Source: CAWAYH01 sp963786195
GTDB taxonomy: Bacteria; Acidobacteriota; Vicinamibacteria; Vicinamibacterales; 2-12-FULL-66-21
Assembly: GCA_963786195.1 (NCBI GenBank)
Contig: CAWAYH010000006.1
Coordinates: 434,001-498,000, forward strand
Direction of reading: 5' to 3'
DNA: 64,000 bases
Part shown: positions 17,064 through 25,596 of the stretch, one piece after another
How the letters are laid out: every line of letters starts with the position of its first letter
Numbering within the stretch: the stretch's first letter is position 1
Made by a program: the position numbers and the translations under genes
The notes under the pieces: model-generated
Seen by the model: only the letters and a program-made list of their open reading frames with translations
Told to the model about the DNA's origin: nothing
The model's database searches: none

Positions 17064-18146
17064 TCACGTCCCCTGCAAATATCTCGCAAACGCAAACCGG
17101 TTTTCGAGGAGCGACAGGTCCGTCACGTAGGCCGACGGTCCCACGGCTTCCACCTTCGCGACGATGGTCGTCAGATCGCGTGCCGTCAGCGCCTCCTCGA
17201 AGGCCATGACGAAGTCGTCGAGGGACGTGACGGTCGCCGTTCTGGGGATCCCCGCGGCCGCCGCGATCGCGGCGATGTCGCTGCCCGTCGAGGTCGCCGT
17301 CGGGAAGCCACCGACGGACAGCAGGCTCTCGTTGTCGAATACGACGTGGACCAGGTTGCGCGGGCGGTAACGGGCCAGCGTCGTCAGGCCGCCCAGGTTC
17401 ATCAGGATCGATCCATCGCCGTCGAACACGACGACCTGCCGGTCCGGCCGCGACAGCGCGATGCCGAGTCCCATGGACGACGCGAGCCCCATCGCGTGCT
17501 GCAGGTAGAAGAAGTTCGGCCGGTGGCCGATTGACTGCAGCTCGGCGGCCACGGCGCCCATGATCGTGACGACGACCGTGTCCGCGAGCCGCGGATACAC
17601 GGCGATGAGCGCGTCGACGCGACGCATCATGTCTGCGGACTCCCACATGAGATCGCGGCACAGCAGCAGCGCGACCGGCCGGTTCGCCGAATACGCCAGC
17701 GTCTGCGCCTTCTCGATGCGATGCGCGACGTGGCCGGGATCGTCCAGGCAGGAGTACGGAATCCTGAGCGCGCGCAGCACGTCTTCCGTCACGCCGCCGC
17801 CCTCGGTCTGCCAGGGGTCGCGTTCCCCGAATTCCCCGCGGTAGCTGATGAGCATGAGCAGCGGGATGCGGTACAGCTGCGCGCAGGAGACGATGCCGTT
17901 GACCGACGCGAGGAAGCCGTGGTTCTGCATCAGCATCGCGGATTTCACGCCGGCCATGTGCGCGCCAGCCGAAATGCCGACACCCTCCTCCTCTTTCGCG
18001 AGCCGGACGAGGATCATCTCGGGATCGTCGTCGGCCAGGCGGATCAGATGGACGAGCCACGTCTCGGGGAGCGCCGACACCAGCCGGATCCCGGAACTCT
18101 TGAGCGAATCGTAGATGAGTCGCGATGCAGAGGTCGACACGGGCAT
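17064..18146 (-). CDS. Thiamine-diphosphate-dependent decarboxylase (sulfopyruvate/phosphonopyruvate decarboxylase-like)
   Basis: 360 residues carrying both halves of a ThDP fold in one chain. The N-terminal Pyr half contains the cofactor-activating glutamate in AKEEEGVGISAGAHMAG (about 49-65). The C-terminal PP half contains the ThDP/Mg motif GDGSILMNLGGLTT (about 243-256). Size and order match fused ComDE-type sulfopyruvate decarboxylases and phosphonopyruvate decarboxylases, which act on 3-carbon keto acids. No phosphonate or coenzyme M genes are nearby, so substrate is open. It heads an operon with the cyclase-family hydrolase and a permease. A TATAAT lies 13 bp upstream of ATG 18146 with no Shine-Dalgarno sequence, so the leader may be only a few nucleotides. 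Confidence 0.85.
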   Translation of the reverse strand: MPVSTSASRLIYDSLKSSGIRLVSALPETWLVHLIRLADDDPEMILVRLAKEEEGVGISAGAHMAGVKSAMLMQNHGFLASVNGIVSCAQLYRIPLLMLISYRGEFGERDPWQTEGGGVTEDVLRALRIPYSCLDDPGHVAHRIEKAQTLAYSANRPVALLLCRDLMWESADMMRRVDALIAVYPRLADTVVVTIMGAVAAELQSIGHRPNFFYLQHAMGLASSMGLGIALSRPDRQVVVFDGDGSILMNLGGLTTLARYRPRNLVHVVFDNESLLSVGGFPTATSTGSDIAAIAAAAGIPRTATVTSLDDFVMAFEEALTARDLTTIVAKVEAVGPSAYVTDLSLLENRFAFARYLQGT

Positions 18147-18159
18147 GGGGGCAGGCGGG

Positions 18160-18165
18160 ATTATA
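18160..18165 (-). promoter_or_regulatory. Candidate -10 box of the ThDP-enzyme operon
   Basis: TATAAT on the minus strand, 13 bp before the ATG at 18146, in DNA of otherwise very high GC. No convincing -35 element. A start site 6-8 bp downstream of it would leave a leader of about 6 nt. Confidence 0.45.
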
Positions 18166-18186
18166 ACAACGGCATACTCGAAGCCC

Positions 18187-18273
18187 TCTCATAAACCTGC
18201 CGCTCGTTCCGCGGTGCGAGCGAGCATAGCGAGAGAGCGTGTGGGGGAGTCCGAGGGGCGAAGCCCCTCGGAC
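18187..18273 (+). repeat. REP-like intergenic element, copy 1
   Basis: Contains a left segment starting CTCATAAACCTGCCGCTCG, a 14-bp middle and a right segment GCGTGTGGGGGAGTCCGAGGG that ends in a perfect palindrome at 18249-18273 (GTCCGAGGGGC, loop GAA, GCCCCTCGGAC). The same segments recur at 28956-29060 (inverted) and 29637-29905. The palindrome ends at the stop codon of the ankyrin gene and could act as its 3' mRNA stabiliser or weak terminator. Confidence 0.88.
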
Positions 18274-19346
18274 TACAGCAGTTCCAGCAGGTCGCGCCGG
18301 AGACGCGCCAGGTGCCGCGGGGCGAGGCCATCCGTCGCGATCCGGTTCGCGTCGCCGCCTGCCTCGATCACCGCCTTCAGCATGCGCACGTTGCCGCGCG
18401 AGACCGCCTGGTGGACCGCAGTCCAACCGCGCTCGTCCGGCACGTTGGGACTGGCGCCGTTCGCGAGCAGCCAGCTGGCCGGCTTGAACTGGCCCCACCG
18501 AATCAGCTCGTTCAGGATGGGTTTCTTTCCGTCTCTCGCCTCGTCGATGCGGGCGCCGCGGGAGATGAGGACCTCGGCGACGTCGTAGTGCTGACCCCAG
18601 ACCGCTGACGGTAGACCGGCGGTCGCGTCGGCGCCGCGATCGAGCAGCAGCTCCACCATCGGCCGCCCGTGCGCGCCGATCGCGAAGTACAGCACGTCCA
18701 CCTCGTGCGACCAGCTCCTGACGGTCGCGTTGGGATCGGCGCCGGCGTCCAGCAGCAGTCGCGCGACGTCGAGGAGGCCCCGCTCCACCTTCAGGCTCGC
18801 CCGGCCCAGCCGGGAGCCCGCGCAGCAATGAAGCGCGGTGACGCCGCCACGGTCGCGCGCGACCGCAAAGCCGTTATCGCGCTGGACGCTGGCCGCCACG
18901 GTCTTCGGGTTGCCGAGCGCCGACGCGGCGAACCCGTCCATGCGGGCGCCGCCCGTCTTCAGCACATCCACGTACGTGGCTTCACCAGTGAACGCCGCCA
19001 CGACGATCGCGCGGACAGCCGGCCATGCGCCGGTCAACTCCGGATCTGCACCGTTTGCGAGCAGCCACTCGAGCACCTTGACCCGTTTCGGTGTGGACGA
19101 CCCGCCCTCGTGCGGCTTTTCCTGAATCAATGCGTGGAGCGCGCGATAGTTTCTGTAGCTCGCATTGAGATCGGCGCCGCGCTTTTTCAGAAGCACGAGG
19201 CCCGGCTTCCAGGCGAGACGCGCGGCTTCGATGACGGCGCGCGCGGGAATCTCGTCGAACGAGGCGAGCTGCCGCTCGAGCCCGGCGGCATCACGCGCCT
19301 GGATGACGGCCGCCAGTGCTTTCTCTCGCGCGGGTTTCTGTTTCAC
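18273..19346 (-). CDS. Ankyrin-repeat protein
   Basis: 357 residues from GTG 19346, no signal peptide, so cytosolic. Ankyrin units recur with the usual spacing of about 33 residues; for example RVKVLEWLLANGADPELTG, LLDVARLLLDAGADPNATV, RPMVELLLDRGADATAGLP, YDVAEVLISRGARIDEARD and GWTAVHQAVSRGNVRMLKAVIEAGGDANRI. Such proteins mediate protein contacts; no enzymatic domain is attached, and the partner is unknown. The gene follows the disrupted permease by 23 bp on the same strand. Its stop codon sits at the edge of a REP-like palindrome. Confidence 0.88.
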   Translation of the reverse strand: MKQKPAREKALAAVIQARDAAGLERQLASFDEIPARAVIEAARLAWKPGLVLLKKRGADLNASYRNYRALHALIQEKPHEGGSSTPKRVKVLEWLLANGADPELTGAWPAVRAIVVAAFTGEATYVDVLKTGGARMDGFAASALGNPKTVAASVQRDNGFAVARDRGGVTALHCCAGSRLGRASLKVERGLLDVARLLLDAGADPNATVRSWSHEVDVLYFAIGAHGRPMVELLLDRGADATAGLPSAVWGQHYDVAEVLISRGARIDEARDGKKPILNELIRWGQFKPASWLLANGASPNVPDERGWTAVHQAVSRGNVRMLKAVIEAGGDANRIATDGLAPRHLARLRRDLLELL

Positions 19347-19369
19347 GAGTCAGCGCGTCGAGGCGAAGC

Positions 19370-21808
19370 CTACGCGTCGCGCAGGGCCACCATCGGATCG
19401 ATGCGGGTCGCGCGCCGCGCCGGAATGTAGCAGGCCGCCAGGGCCACGACCAGGAGCAGCAGCGTCACTCCGGCAAAGACCATGAAGTCATAGTTGGCGA
19501 CGCCGAACAGCATGCCCTGCATGAACCGGGTCAGCCACGACGCACCGGCCAGCCCCAGCAGGATGCCGATCCCGGTGGTCAAGAGGCCTTGTTTGAGCAC
19601 GAGGGCGAGGATCGACCGGCCGATCGGCGCCCAGCGCCTGGCGGATGCCGAACTCACGCACCCGCTGCGCGACGCCGAACGCGAGCACGCCGTAGATGCC
19701 GATGGCTGACAGGATCAGCGCGACTGCGCCAAACAGCGCCAGCAGCATCATCGGCGTCCGACGGCGCTCGAGCGACCGCGCCTCCACTGATCCATCGTGC
19801 GCACGTCGGCGATGGGCTGCTCGGGATCGATCGACTGCACCGCGGCGCGCACCTGCGGCACGAGCGCCTGCGGATCGAGCCCGGTCTTCAGCACGAGCGC
19901 CATGGACCGCTGCGACTGCTGCGTCACCGGTCGTAGAGCCGCTCCTTCGCCACCGGCTGACCGAGGTCGATGCTGTTGATCGTGCCGACGACGCCGACGA
20001 TCGTGAATCCGTGGGCTGTTGGAGCCGCCGCGCTGGATCTGCTGACCGATCGGGCTGCGATCCGCAAAGTATCGCTTGACCAGATATTCATCGATGACCA
20101 CGACGGGCGGGCTGTCGGCGGTGTCGCCATCATTGAACATCCGGCCCTGCGACGAGCGGGATCTGCATCGCCTTGAAGTAGTCGCCCCCGACGACTTCCT
20201 GCCGGCCGTGCGGCGCGGCCTCGCTCGGGCCTGGCGTGTAACCGACGATGGAATAGGATCCGGAGCTCACGTTGCCGTTGAACGGAACGTTCGACGTCAG
20301 CCCGGCGGACGTCACGCCGGGAATCTCGCGCGCCTTGCTCGACCAGCCGATCCCAGAACGCCCTGATCGCCGGCGGATCGGCGTAGCGGGATACGGGAAG
20401 CGACATCTGCGCGGTGAGCACGTTCTCCGTCGAGAAGCCGGGATTCACGTTCAGCAGCCGCGCGAAGCTCTTGACGAGCAGCCCCGCGCCGACGAGCAGC
20501 ATCAGCGCCAGCGCCGTCTCCGTAATGACGAGCGCCGATCGCGTGAAGCTCGTGCCGCGTCCCGCCGATCCCGCGAGTGCTGTCGTCCTTCAACAGCGTC
20601 GCCGTGTTTCCGCGAAGGACCGCCAGCGCCGGCACGATGCCGAAGACGAGACCGGTGACGATCGACAGCACCATCGCGAAGGCCAGAACGACCGGATGCA
20701 GGGATGCCTGCGCCATTCCTGGAATCTGCTGGGAGCTCAGGGCCGTCAACGCGCGCACGCCGGCCAGCCCGAGCAGCAAGCCCGCCGATGCCGCCGAGGA
20801 CCGACAGCACGATGCCCTCGGTCAGCATCTGTCGCATCAGCCTCCCGCGTCCCGCACCCAGCGTCGTCCGGATCGCAAGCTCGCGGTATCGTCCGGTCGC
20901 GCGCATCAGCAGCAGGTTGGCCACGTTGGCGCAGGCGATCAACAAGACGACGAACACGCCGACCTGCAGGACGAGCAACGGCGTCCGCACGTCACCGACG
21001 AGCTGATCGCGGATCGGCATGGCGTAGCCGCCAAAACCGCTGGTGCGCGCGAACGACTGGAACTGCGGCAGCCGATCGAGATTGCGATCGACGATGATCT
21101 TCATCTGCGCGTTGAGCCTGCTCGATCGTGGCGCCCGGCTTGAGCCGCGCGATCATCGAGCTGAACTCGTTGCCGCGGCCCTGATCGGACATCTGCTGCG
21201 GCGTGAACGAGAAGGGGACGAGCACGGCGATGTCGCGTGACGGGCAGCTCGAAGTCCGCCGGCAGCACGCCGACGACGCTGATAGGGCTCGCCGTTCATG
21301 CGGATGTCGCCGGCCCACAATCGAACGATCCGCTGGCGAAGCGTGAGTTCCAGAGCTGATACGTCAGGATCGGCGAACTTGTCGGCCTCCGGGCTGCGCC
21401 TCGCTCTCGTTGAACGCCCGCCCGATGAACGGCTGGCGCTGAAGCGTGGTGAAGAACGACGGCGTGACGGCCAGCGCCCGCACCTGCTCGGGCTGACCCT
21501 CCGACGACAGGCTGATGCTGCGCATCGTGAAGAGCGTGGCATCTTCGATCGCCGGGGCCTGCGTCTTGCGATCGATGTAGTCGGGGATCGACACGCTGGC
21601 CTGCGGCAGCCCCATCAGCGGATACGTGTTCCAGACGAACACGAGGCGATCCGCGTCTCGGGTACGGCAGCGGCCGCAGCAGGAACTGATACAGCAGGCT
21701 GAAGATGGCCGTGTTGCCTCCGATGCCGAGCGTGAGGGTCAGGACCGCCACGAGGGTGAAGATTGGCTGCTCGCGGAGCGCACGGAGCGCATAGCGAATG
21801 TCTTGCAT
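19370..21808 (-). pseudogene. MacB/FtsX-like permease broken by ten or more frameshifts
   Basis: A full-length permease can be read only by changing frame repeatedly. It starts MQDIRYALRALREQPIFTLVAVLTL at ATG 21808. In other frames follow MFVWNTYPLMGLPQASVSIP, PILTYQLWNSRFASGSFD, DIAVLVPFSFTPQQMSDQG, VFVVLLIACANVANLLLMRA, LHPVVLAFAMVLSIVTGLVF, LMLLVGAGLLVKSFARLLNV, GDYFKAMQIPLVAG, VVVIDEYLVKRYFADRSPIG, FTIVGVVGTINSIDLGQ, VLKTGLDPQALVPQVRAAV and a normal ending ARRATRIDPMVALRDA. All domains are present in order, which argues for single-base errors rather than old decay. Same family as 13837-16282 and 55533-58005; no ATPase alongside. Confidence 0.82.
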
Positions 21809-21835
21809 GGTGATTAGATGGTGGAAACGGTCCTT

Positions 21836-21912
21836 CGGTTGCCGGTTATCGGCTGTCGGTTCAGTGAACCCTAACCGAAAACCGATAACCAATAACCAAA
21901 AACCGACAACCG
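21836..21912. repeat. Inverted heptamer array (CGGTTNN / AACCGAN)
   Basis: Four units of CGGTTNN type (CGGTTGC, CGGTTAT, CGGCTGT, CGGTTCA) at 21836-21863, a 3-bp centre, then about six AACCNAN units to 21912. The halves are approximate reverse complements and could form a hairpin of roughly 30-bp arms. It fills the gap between two divergent genes, the permease (start 21808) and the receiver-ATPase (21956). Same unit family as 7.4 and 32.2 kb. Confidence 0.92.
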
Positions 21913-21955
21913 TTCCCTACTTGTCTTGTTACATGTTCGATCGAATACTTGAGCC

Positions 21956-22788
21956 ATGGGAAGAGCGCTGTTGATCGGGTACGACCCTGCGTTGGCCGGG
22001 GCCCTGCGGGCGAGCCATCACATGCGGACCCACGAGCTGGAGACGTGCGGCGGCACGTTCGAGGCCGCCCGAATCCTCCGGTCCCGCGCCATCGATCTGA
22101 TCATCACTGACGCCTCGACGTCGGCCACGGACGATATCGCGCTGGTCAAGGAACTCCAGCAGATTCGCCCCGGTCTCAAAGCCATCGTACTCGCCCCCAC
22201 CCTGTCGAGCGAAGAGGTGATTTCGGCGCTGCGCGCGCAGGTGTTCGCATGCTTTACGCGGCCGGTCGACTACGAGGAGCTGGCCGACATGGTGCGGGCC
22301 GCGATCGAGGAGACCGACTGGCACGACGCCATCCAGCTCACGTCGGGTCTGCCGTACTGGATTTCGCTGAAGGTGACCTGCGGGCTAGTGACGGCCGATC
22401 GGCTGACGCGCTTCATGACGGATACCGCTCCGATCTGCCGTCCATCGAGCGCGACCTGCTGATGACGGCCTTCCGGGAGATGCTCATCAACGCAATGGAG
22501 CATGGAGCCGGATTCGATCCGGAAAAGGTCATCGAGGTCACGGCGGCGCAGACGGCGCGCGCCATCGTGTTTCACTTCCGCGACCCGGGCGACGGCTTCG
22601 ACCGCACCGACCTCGACCACGCGGCGCAGTCCAGCCACCCCGAACAGGTCATCGCGTCGGCGATCGAGCGATCCGAGGCGGGCCTCCGCCCGGGTGGGTT
22701 CGGCATGCTGATCGTGCGGCAGATTGTCGACGAGATGGTCTACAACGAACGCGGAAACGAAGTGCTGCTGATCAAGCACCTCAAGTGA
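21956..22788 (+). CDS. Receiver domain fused to anti-sigma-type HATPase (one frameshift)
   Basis: Residues 1-120 resemble a response-regulator receiver (MGRALLIGYDPALAGALRA, with DLIITDAS carrying the likely phospho-Asp near 57, and FTRPVDYEELADMVRAAIEE at the end). The C-terminal half is an HATPase_c domain of the RsbW/SpoIIAB group: N-box EMLINAMEHG, G1 box DPGDGFD and G2 box GGFGMLIVRQIVDEM. The two halves are in different frames, joined by a one-base indel near 22418 (RLTRFMTD then RSDLPSIERDLL). Proteins of this type phosphorylate STAS anti-anti-sigma factors; a STAS gene lies at 32263. Its 3' end overlaps the convergent gene by 8 bp. Confidence 0.82.
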
Positions 22789-24187
22789 CGGGGCCGACCC
22801 GTATGACGGCGTTGTCGGTGCAGATGTACAACGCGCCGTCCGGTCCGACCGACACCGCCTGCACCGCGGCCACGCTCCCCTTCAGAAGCTGCTCGATCGT
22901 TCTCACGCGTGTCGAATCGCGCCGTTCGAATCGCAGGCGCATGACCGACGCGCTCTCGCGCGACGCGACGAGCAGATCGCCACGAAACGCGGGCAGCAGG
23001 TTGCCGCGATAGAACGCGACGCTGGCCGCATCCGTGCCGGCCGGCAGCGGAATCCGCACCTGCCGTGCGCCCGCGGTCAGCCTTGATGGTTCGGCATTCG
23101 CGACCCGCAACTCTTCCGCGCGTGCGCCCTGCCTGTCCGCCACCCAGAGCTCGCCGGTCACCGGATGCCAGTCGAAGCCGCGCGGCGAGTGATAGTCGAT
23201 CGAGTGGACGGGCGTGCCAGCCGGCTGATCGGCGGGCGTGGTCCCGTCGGAATTCAGGCGAAGCACCTTGCCTGCGTACGACGCGACGCGCGACGCGTTC
23301 GATGGATCGCCGGCCGCATCGAATGCCGCATACAACTTGCCGTCCGGGCCGAACCCGATCGCGCCCGCGGGCCGATCGGGCGCCGCAGGAACGTTGTCGA
23401 GGAGCACCGCGCGCTCGCCGAGCCTGCCGCCCGCTTCGCGGAAGCGCGCCAGACGAAAAACAGGCGTGCCGTCGCGCACGACGTGCGTGTGAAGGACGTA
23501 GACGAACCGCGTCCGATCGAAGTCGGGATCCAGCGCGAGGCCCATCAGGCCGCCTTCGGCGCGGCTCACGATCGACAGATCGTCGATCGTCAGGGCGGGC
23601 TCCCGGTCGAGGCCCGCGTCGGTCACGACGCGAACGCGCCCGGCACGCTCGGCGACGAACATCCGTCCGTCCGGCGCGAACGCCACGGCCGTAGGCGATT
23701 CCAGACCGTCGGTGACGACAAAGGGCCGGAGCCTCACGCCATCCGCGGTCGTCACCTCGGACGTCGGCTGCCCTGCACCCGTGGGTGCGGCGCCAGCCGT
23801 CGAGCCAACGACGGTCACGCGCAGCGGCAAGGATCGCGGACCTTCGATGATCGATCCATCGTCGACAACGAACGCGGCCAGCTCGAGCGTATGCGCGCCG
23901 GGTGCCATCGAGGGGAATCGGGAATTGCACGCGAACGATCCGCTCGTCGGCGCTCCGCCGCACGACGCAGTCGTCAGCTCGACGCGATTTCCGTCGACGT
24001 ATGCGACGTACCGAAATGTGGCCAGCTCAGCAGAATCCGCGGCGGGCTGATTCCAGCCAAGCCGGTCGTTGTCCGTGATCTGATCGCCGGATCCGCCGGG
24101 TCCCGGTGCATTCGAGGGGCTGCCACTTCCGCAGGCTCCTCCCAGAACGCTCAGAGCAAGGAGCCACGCGATCCGACGCGGAGGCAT
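22781..24187 (-). CDS. Lipoprotein, glucose/sorbosone dehydrogenase-like beta-propeller
   Basis: 468 residues from ATG 24187. The start gives a lipoprotein signal (MPPRRIAWLLALSVLGGAC, lipobox LGGAC, Cys19). Residues 30-150 form a fibronectin-like region (TFRYVAYVDGNRVELTTASC). From about 165 on is a GSDH/sorbosone dehydrogenase-type propeller: LESPTAVAFAPDGRMFVAERAGRVRV, EGGLMGLALDPDFDRTRFVYVLHT, and the late GFDWHPVTGELWVAD and QAVSVGPDGALYICTD. In known members this fold binds PQQ and oxidises aldoses; the divergent neighbour belongs to the same superfamily. Likely outer-membrane anchored and facing the periplasm. Substrate unknown. Confidence 0.85.
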   Translation of the reverse strand: MPPRRIAWLLALSVLGGACGSGSPSNAPGPGGSGDQITDNDRLGWNQPAADSAELATFRYVAYVDGNRVELTTASCGGAPTSGSFACNSRFPSMAPGAHTLELAAFVVDDGSIIEGPRSLPLRVTVVGSTAGAAPTGAGQPTSEVTTADGVRLRPFVVTDGLESPTAVAFAPDGRMFVAERAGRVRVVTDAGLDREPALTIDDLSIVSRAEGGLMGLALDPDFDRTRFVYVLHTHVVRDGTPVFRLARFREAGGRLGERAVLLDNVPAAPDRPAGAIGFGPDGKLYAAFDAAGDPSNASRVASYAGKVLRLNSDGTTPADQPAGTPVHSIDYHSPRGFDWHPVTGELWVADRQGARAEELRVANAEPSRLTAGARQVRIPLPAGTDAASVAFYRGNLLPAFRGDLLVASRESASVMRLRFERRDSTRVRTIEQLLKGSVAAVQAVSVGPDGALYICTDNAVIRVGPVT

Positions 24188-24264
24188 GGTCCTGAGATGA
24201 TACCGCGTCGGATGCTCAGCGGCATGAAGATCCGATGACGTGGCTCGGTGCAACGAAGTCGGCC

Positions 24265-24270
24265 TACAAT
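24265..24270 (+). promoter_or_regulatory. Candidate -10 box, leaderless start of the sugar dehydrogenase
   Basis: TACAAT, 8 bp before GTG 24279. No Shine-Dalgarno sequence precedes the GTG and no -35 match lies at 16-18 bp. If used, transcription would begin at or next to the start codon. Confidence 0.4.
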
Positions 24271-24278
24271 GGCCATCC

Positions 24279-25535
24279 GTGCGCGCGCGCCATGTCGTTC
24301 CGCTCGTCGCGGTCATCATCGCCGCAACGGTCGCAATCCTCGCGCAGGGCCGCTTGCGCATGCGCGTGTACGCGGCCGGTTTCTCCTCGCCGGTGCACTT
24401 CGTCCAGGATCCGCTCGATCGCAACGTGCAATTCGTCGTCGAACAGGTCGGCCGCATTCGTGTGGTGCGCAGCGGAACGGTGCTGTCGACTGACTTCCTC
24501 GATCTTCGCAATGCGGTGCTGGCGGGAGGCGAGCGGGGCCTGCTGGGTCTTGCGTTCGCGCCGGATGCGCAAAGCCGGCGATTCTTCGTCAACTTCACGG
24601 ACCGCTCGGGCGACACGGTCGTCGCGCGCTTCCGACGGTCGTCCGATCCGCTGGTCGCCGAGCCGGGCTCGCGATTCGATCTCCGCTGGCAGGGTGTCGG
24701 TCGCCCGGCGATCATCGAGCAGCCGTTCTCGAACCACAACGGCGGCAACCTGGCCTTCGGGCCTGATAATCTTCTGTATGTCGGTCTCGGCGACGGCGGT
24801 TCGGGGGACGATCCGGACCACCGCGCGCAGAATCCGCAGGAACTGCTCGGCAAGATGCTGCGCGTCGACGTCAACGTCCCGGACAATCATCCGATCGGGT
24901 ACCAGGTGCCTGGCACCAACCCGTTCGTCTCCGGCGGACCCGTCAGCGCCCGGCCCGAGATCTGGAGCTTCGGTCTCCGCAATCCCTGGCGCTACAGCTT
25001 CGACGATCCGTCTCACGGCGGCAGCGGAGCACTGATCATCGCGGACGTCGGTCAGAATTCCTGGGAGGAAGTCGACTACGAGCCGCCGGGGCGTGGTGGG
25101 CGCAACTACGGCTGGCGGAACCGCGAAGGCGCCCACGACCGCGTGACGTCCAGGCCGCCGGCGTATCAGCCGCTCATCGATCCGATCCACGAATACAATC
25201 ACTCGGTCGGCCCCTCGATCACGGGCGGCTACGTGTATCGTGGCCGCGCCCTGGGCACGGCCTATCAGGGGCGCTACTTCTTTGGAGACCTCTCGGGGCG
25301 TGTGTGGTCCATTGGCCTGACGATCGACGGTTCAGGCGAGGCGCGCGCGTCAGGACTGATGGAGCACACCGCAGACCTCGGCGGCAGCGGCCAGATCGGC
25401 CAGATCAGCTCGTTCGGCGTGGACGCCGATGGTGAGCTGTACGTCGTCTCGTACTCGCGCGGGATGATCCTGGCAATCGCGGGCCCGCTCGCGACGCCGC
25501 CGGCGCCGACAGCACTTCGCATCATTCGTCCGTGA
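24279..25535 (+). CDS. Exported PQQ-dependent-type sugar dehydrogenase (GSDH family)
   Basis: 418 residues if started at GTG 24279, which gives a signal anchor (VRARHVVPLVAVIIAATVAILAQG); an ATG-less extension to 24240 is possible. Propeller landmarks of soluble aldose dehydrogenases are present: GGERGLLGLAFAPD, FSNHNGGNLAFGPDNLLYVGLGDGG, RVDVNVPDNHPIGYQVPGTNP, RPEIWSFGLRNPWRYSFD, ADVGQNSWEEVDY and GRNYGWRNREG. The His in NHNGG and the Arg/Asn residues of the RNPWR region are those that contact PQQ or substrate in the family. No PQQ synthesis genes are in the window. Divergent from the lipoprotein at 22781-24187, with a shared 91-bp control region. Confidence 0.9.
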   Translation: MRARHVVPLVAVIIAATVAILAQGRLRMRVYAAGFSSPVHFVQDPLDRNVQFVVEQVGRIRVVRSGTVLSTDFLDLRNAVLAGGERGLLGLAFAPDAQSRRFFVNFTDRSGDTVVARFRRSSDPLVAEPGSRFDLRWQGVGRPAIIEQPFSNHNGGNLAFGPDNLLYVGLGDGGSGDDPDHRAQNPQELLGKMLRVDVNVPDNHPIGYQVPGTNPFVSGGPVSARPEIWSFGLRNPWRYSFDDPSHGGSGALIIADVGQNSWEEVDYEPPGRGGRNYGWRNREGAHDRVTSRPPAYQPLIDPIHEYNHSVGPSITGGYVYRGRALGTAYQGRYFFGDLSGRVWSIGLTIDGSGEARASGLMEHTADLGGSGQIGQISSFGVDADGELYVVSYSRGMILAIAGPLATPPAPTALRIIRP

Positions 25536-25596
25536 CCCCGGTTCCCTTGGCAGACGCCGTCGGTCGAACCCCTCGGTTTCGAAGGAGGCTTGTCAG

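Noticed and set aside
13837..18146. Coenzyme M or phosphonate biosynthesis cluster (from the sulfopyruvate decarboxylase likeness)
   Set aside because: No ComA/B/C, Ppm or phosphonate genes near; family resemblance alone does not fix the substrate.
18249..18273. Intrinsic terminator for the ankyrin gene
   Set aside because: Strong stem but no T-run, and the same palindrome occurs where no gene ends in that orientation; treated as a REP-like repeat.
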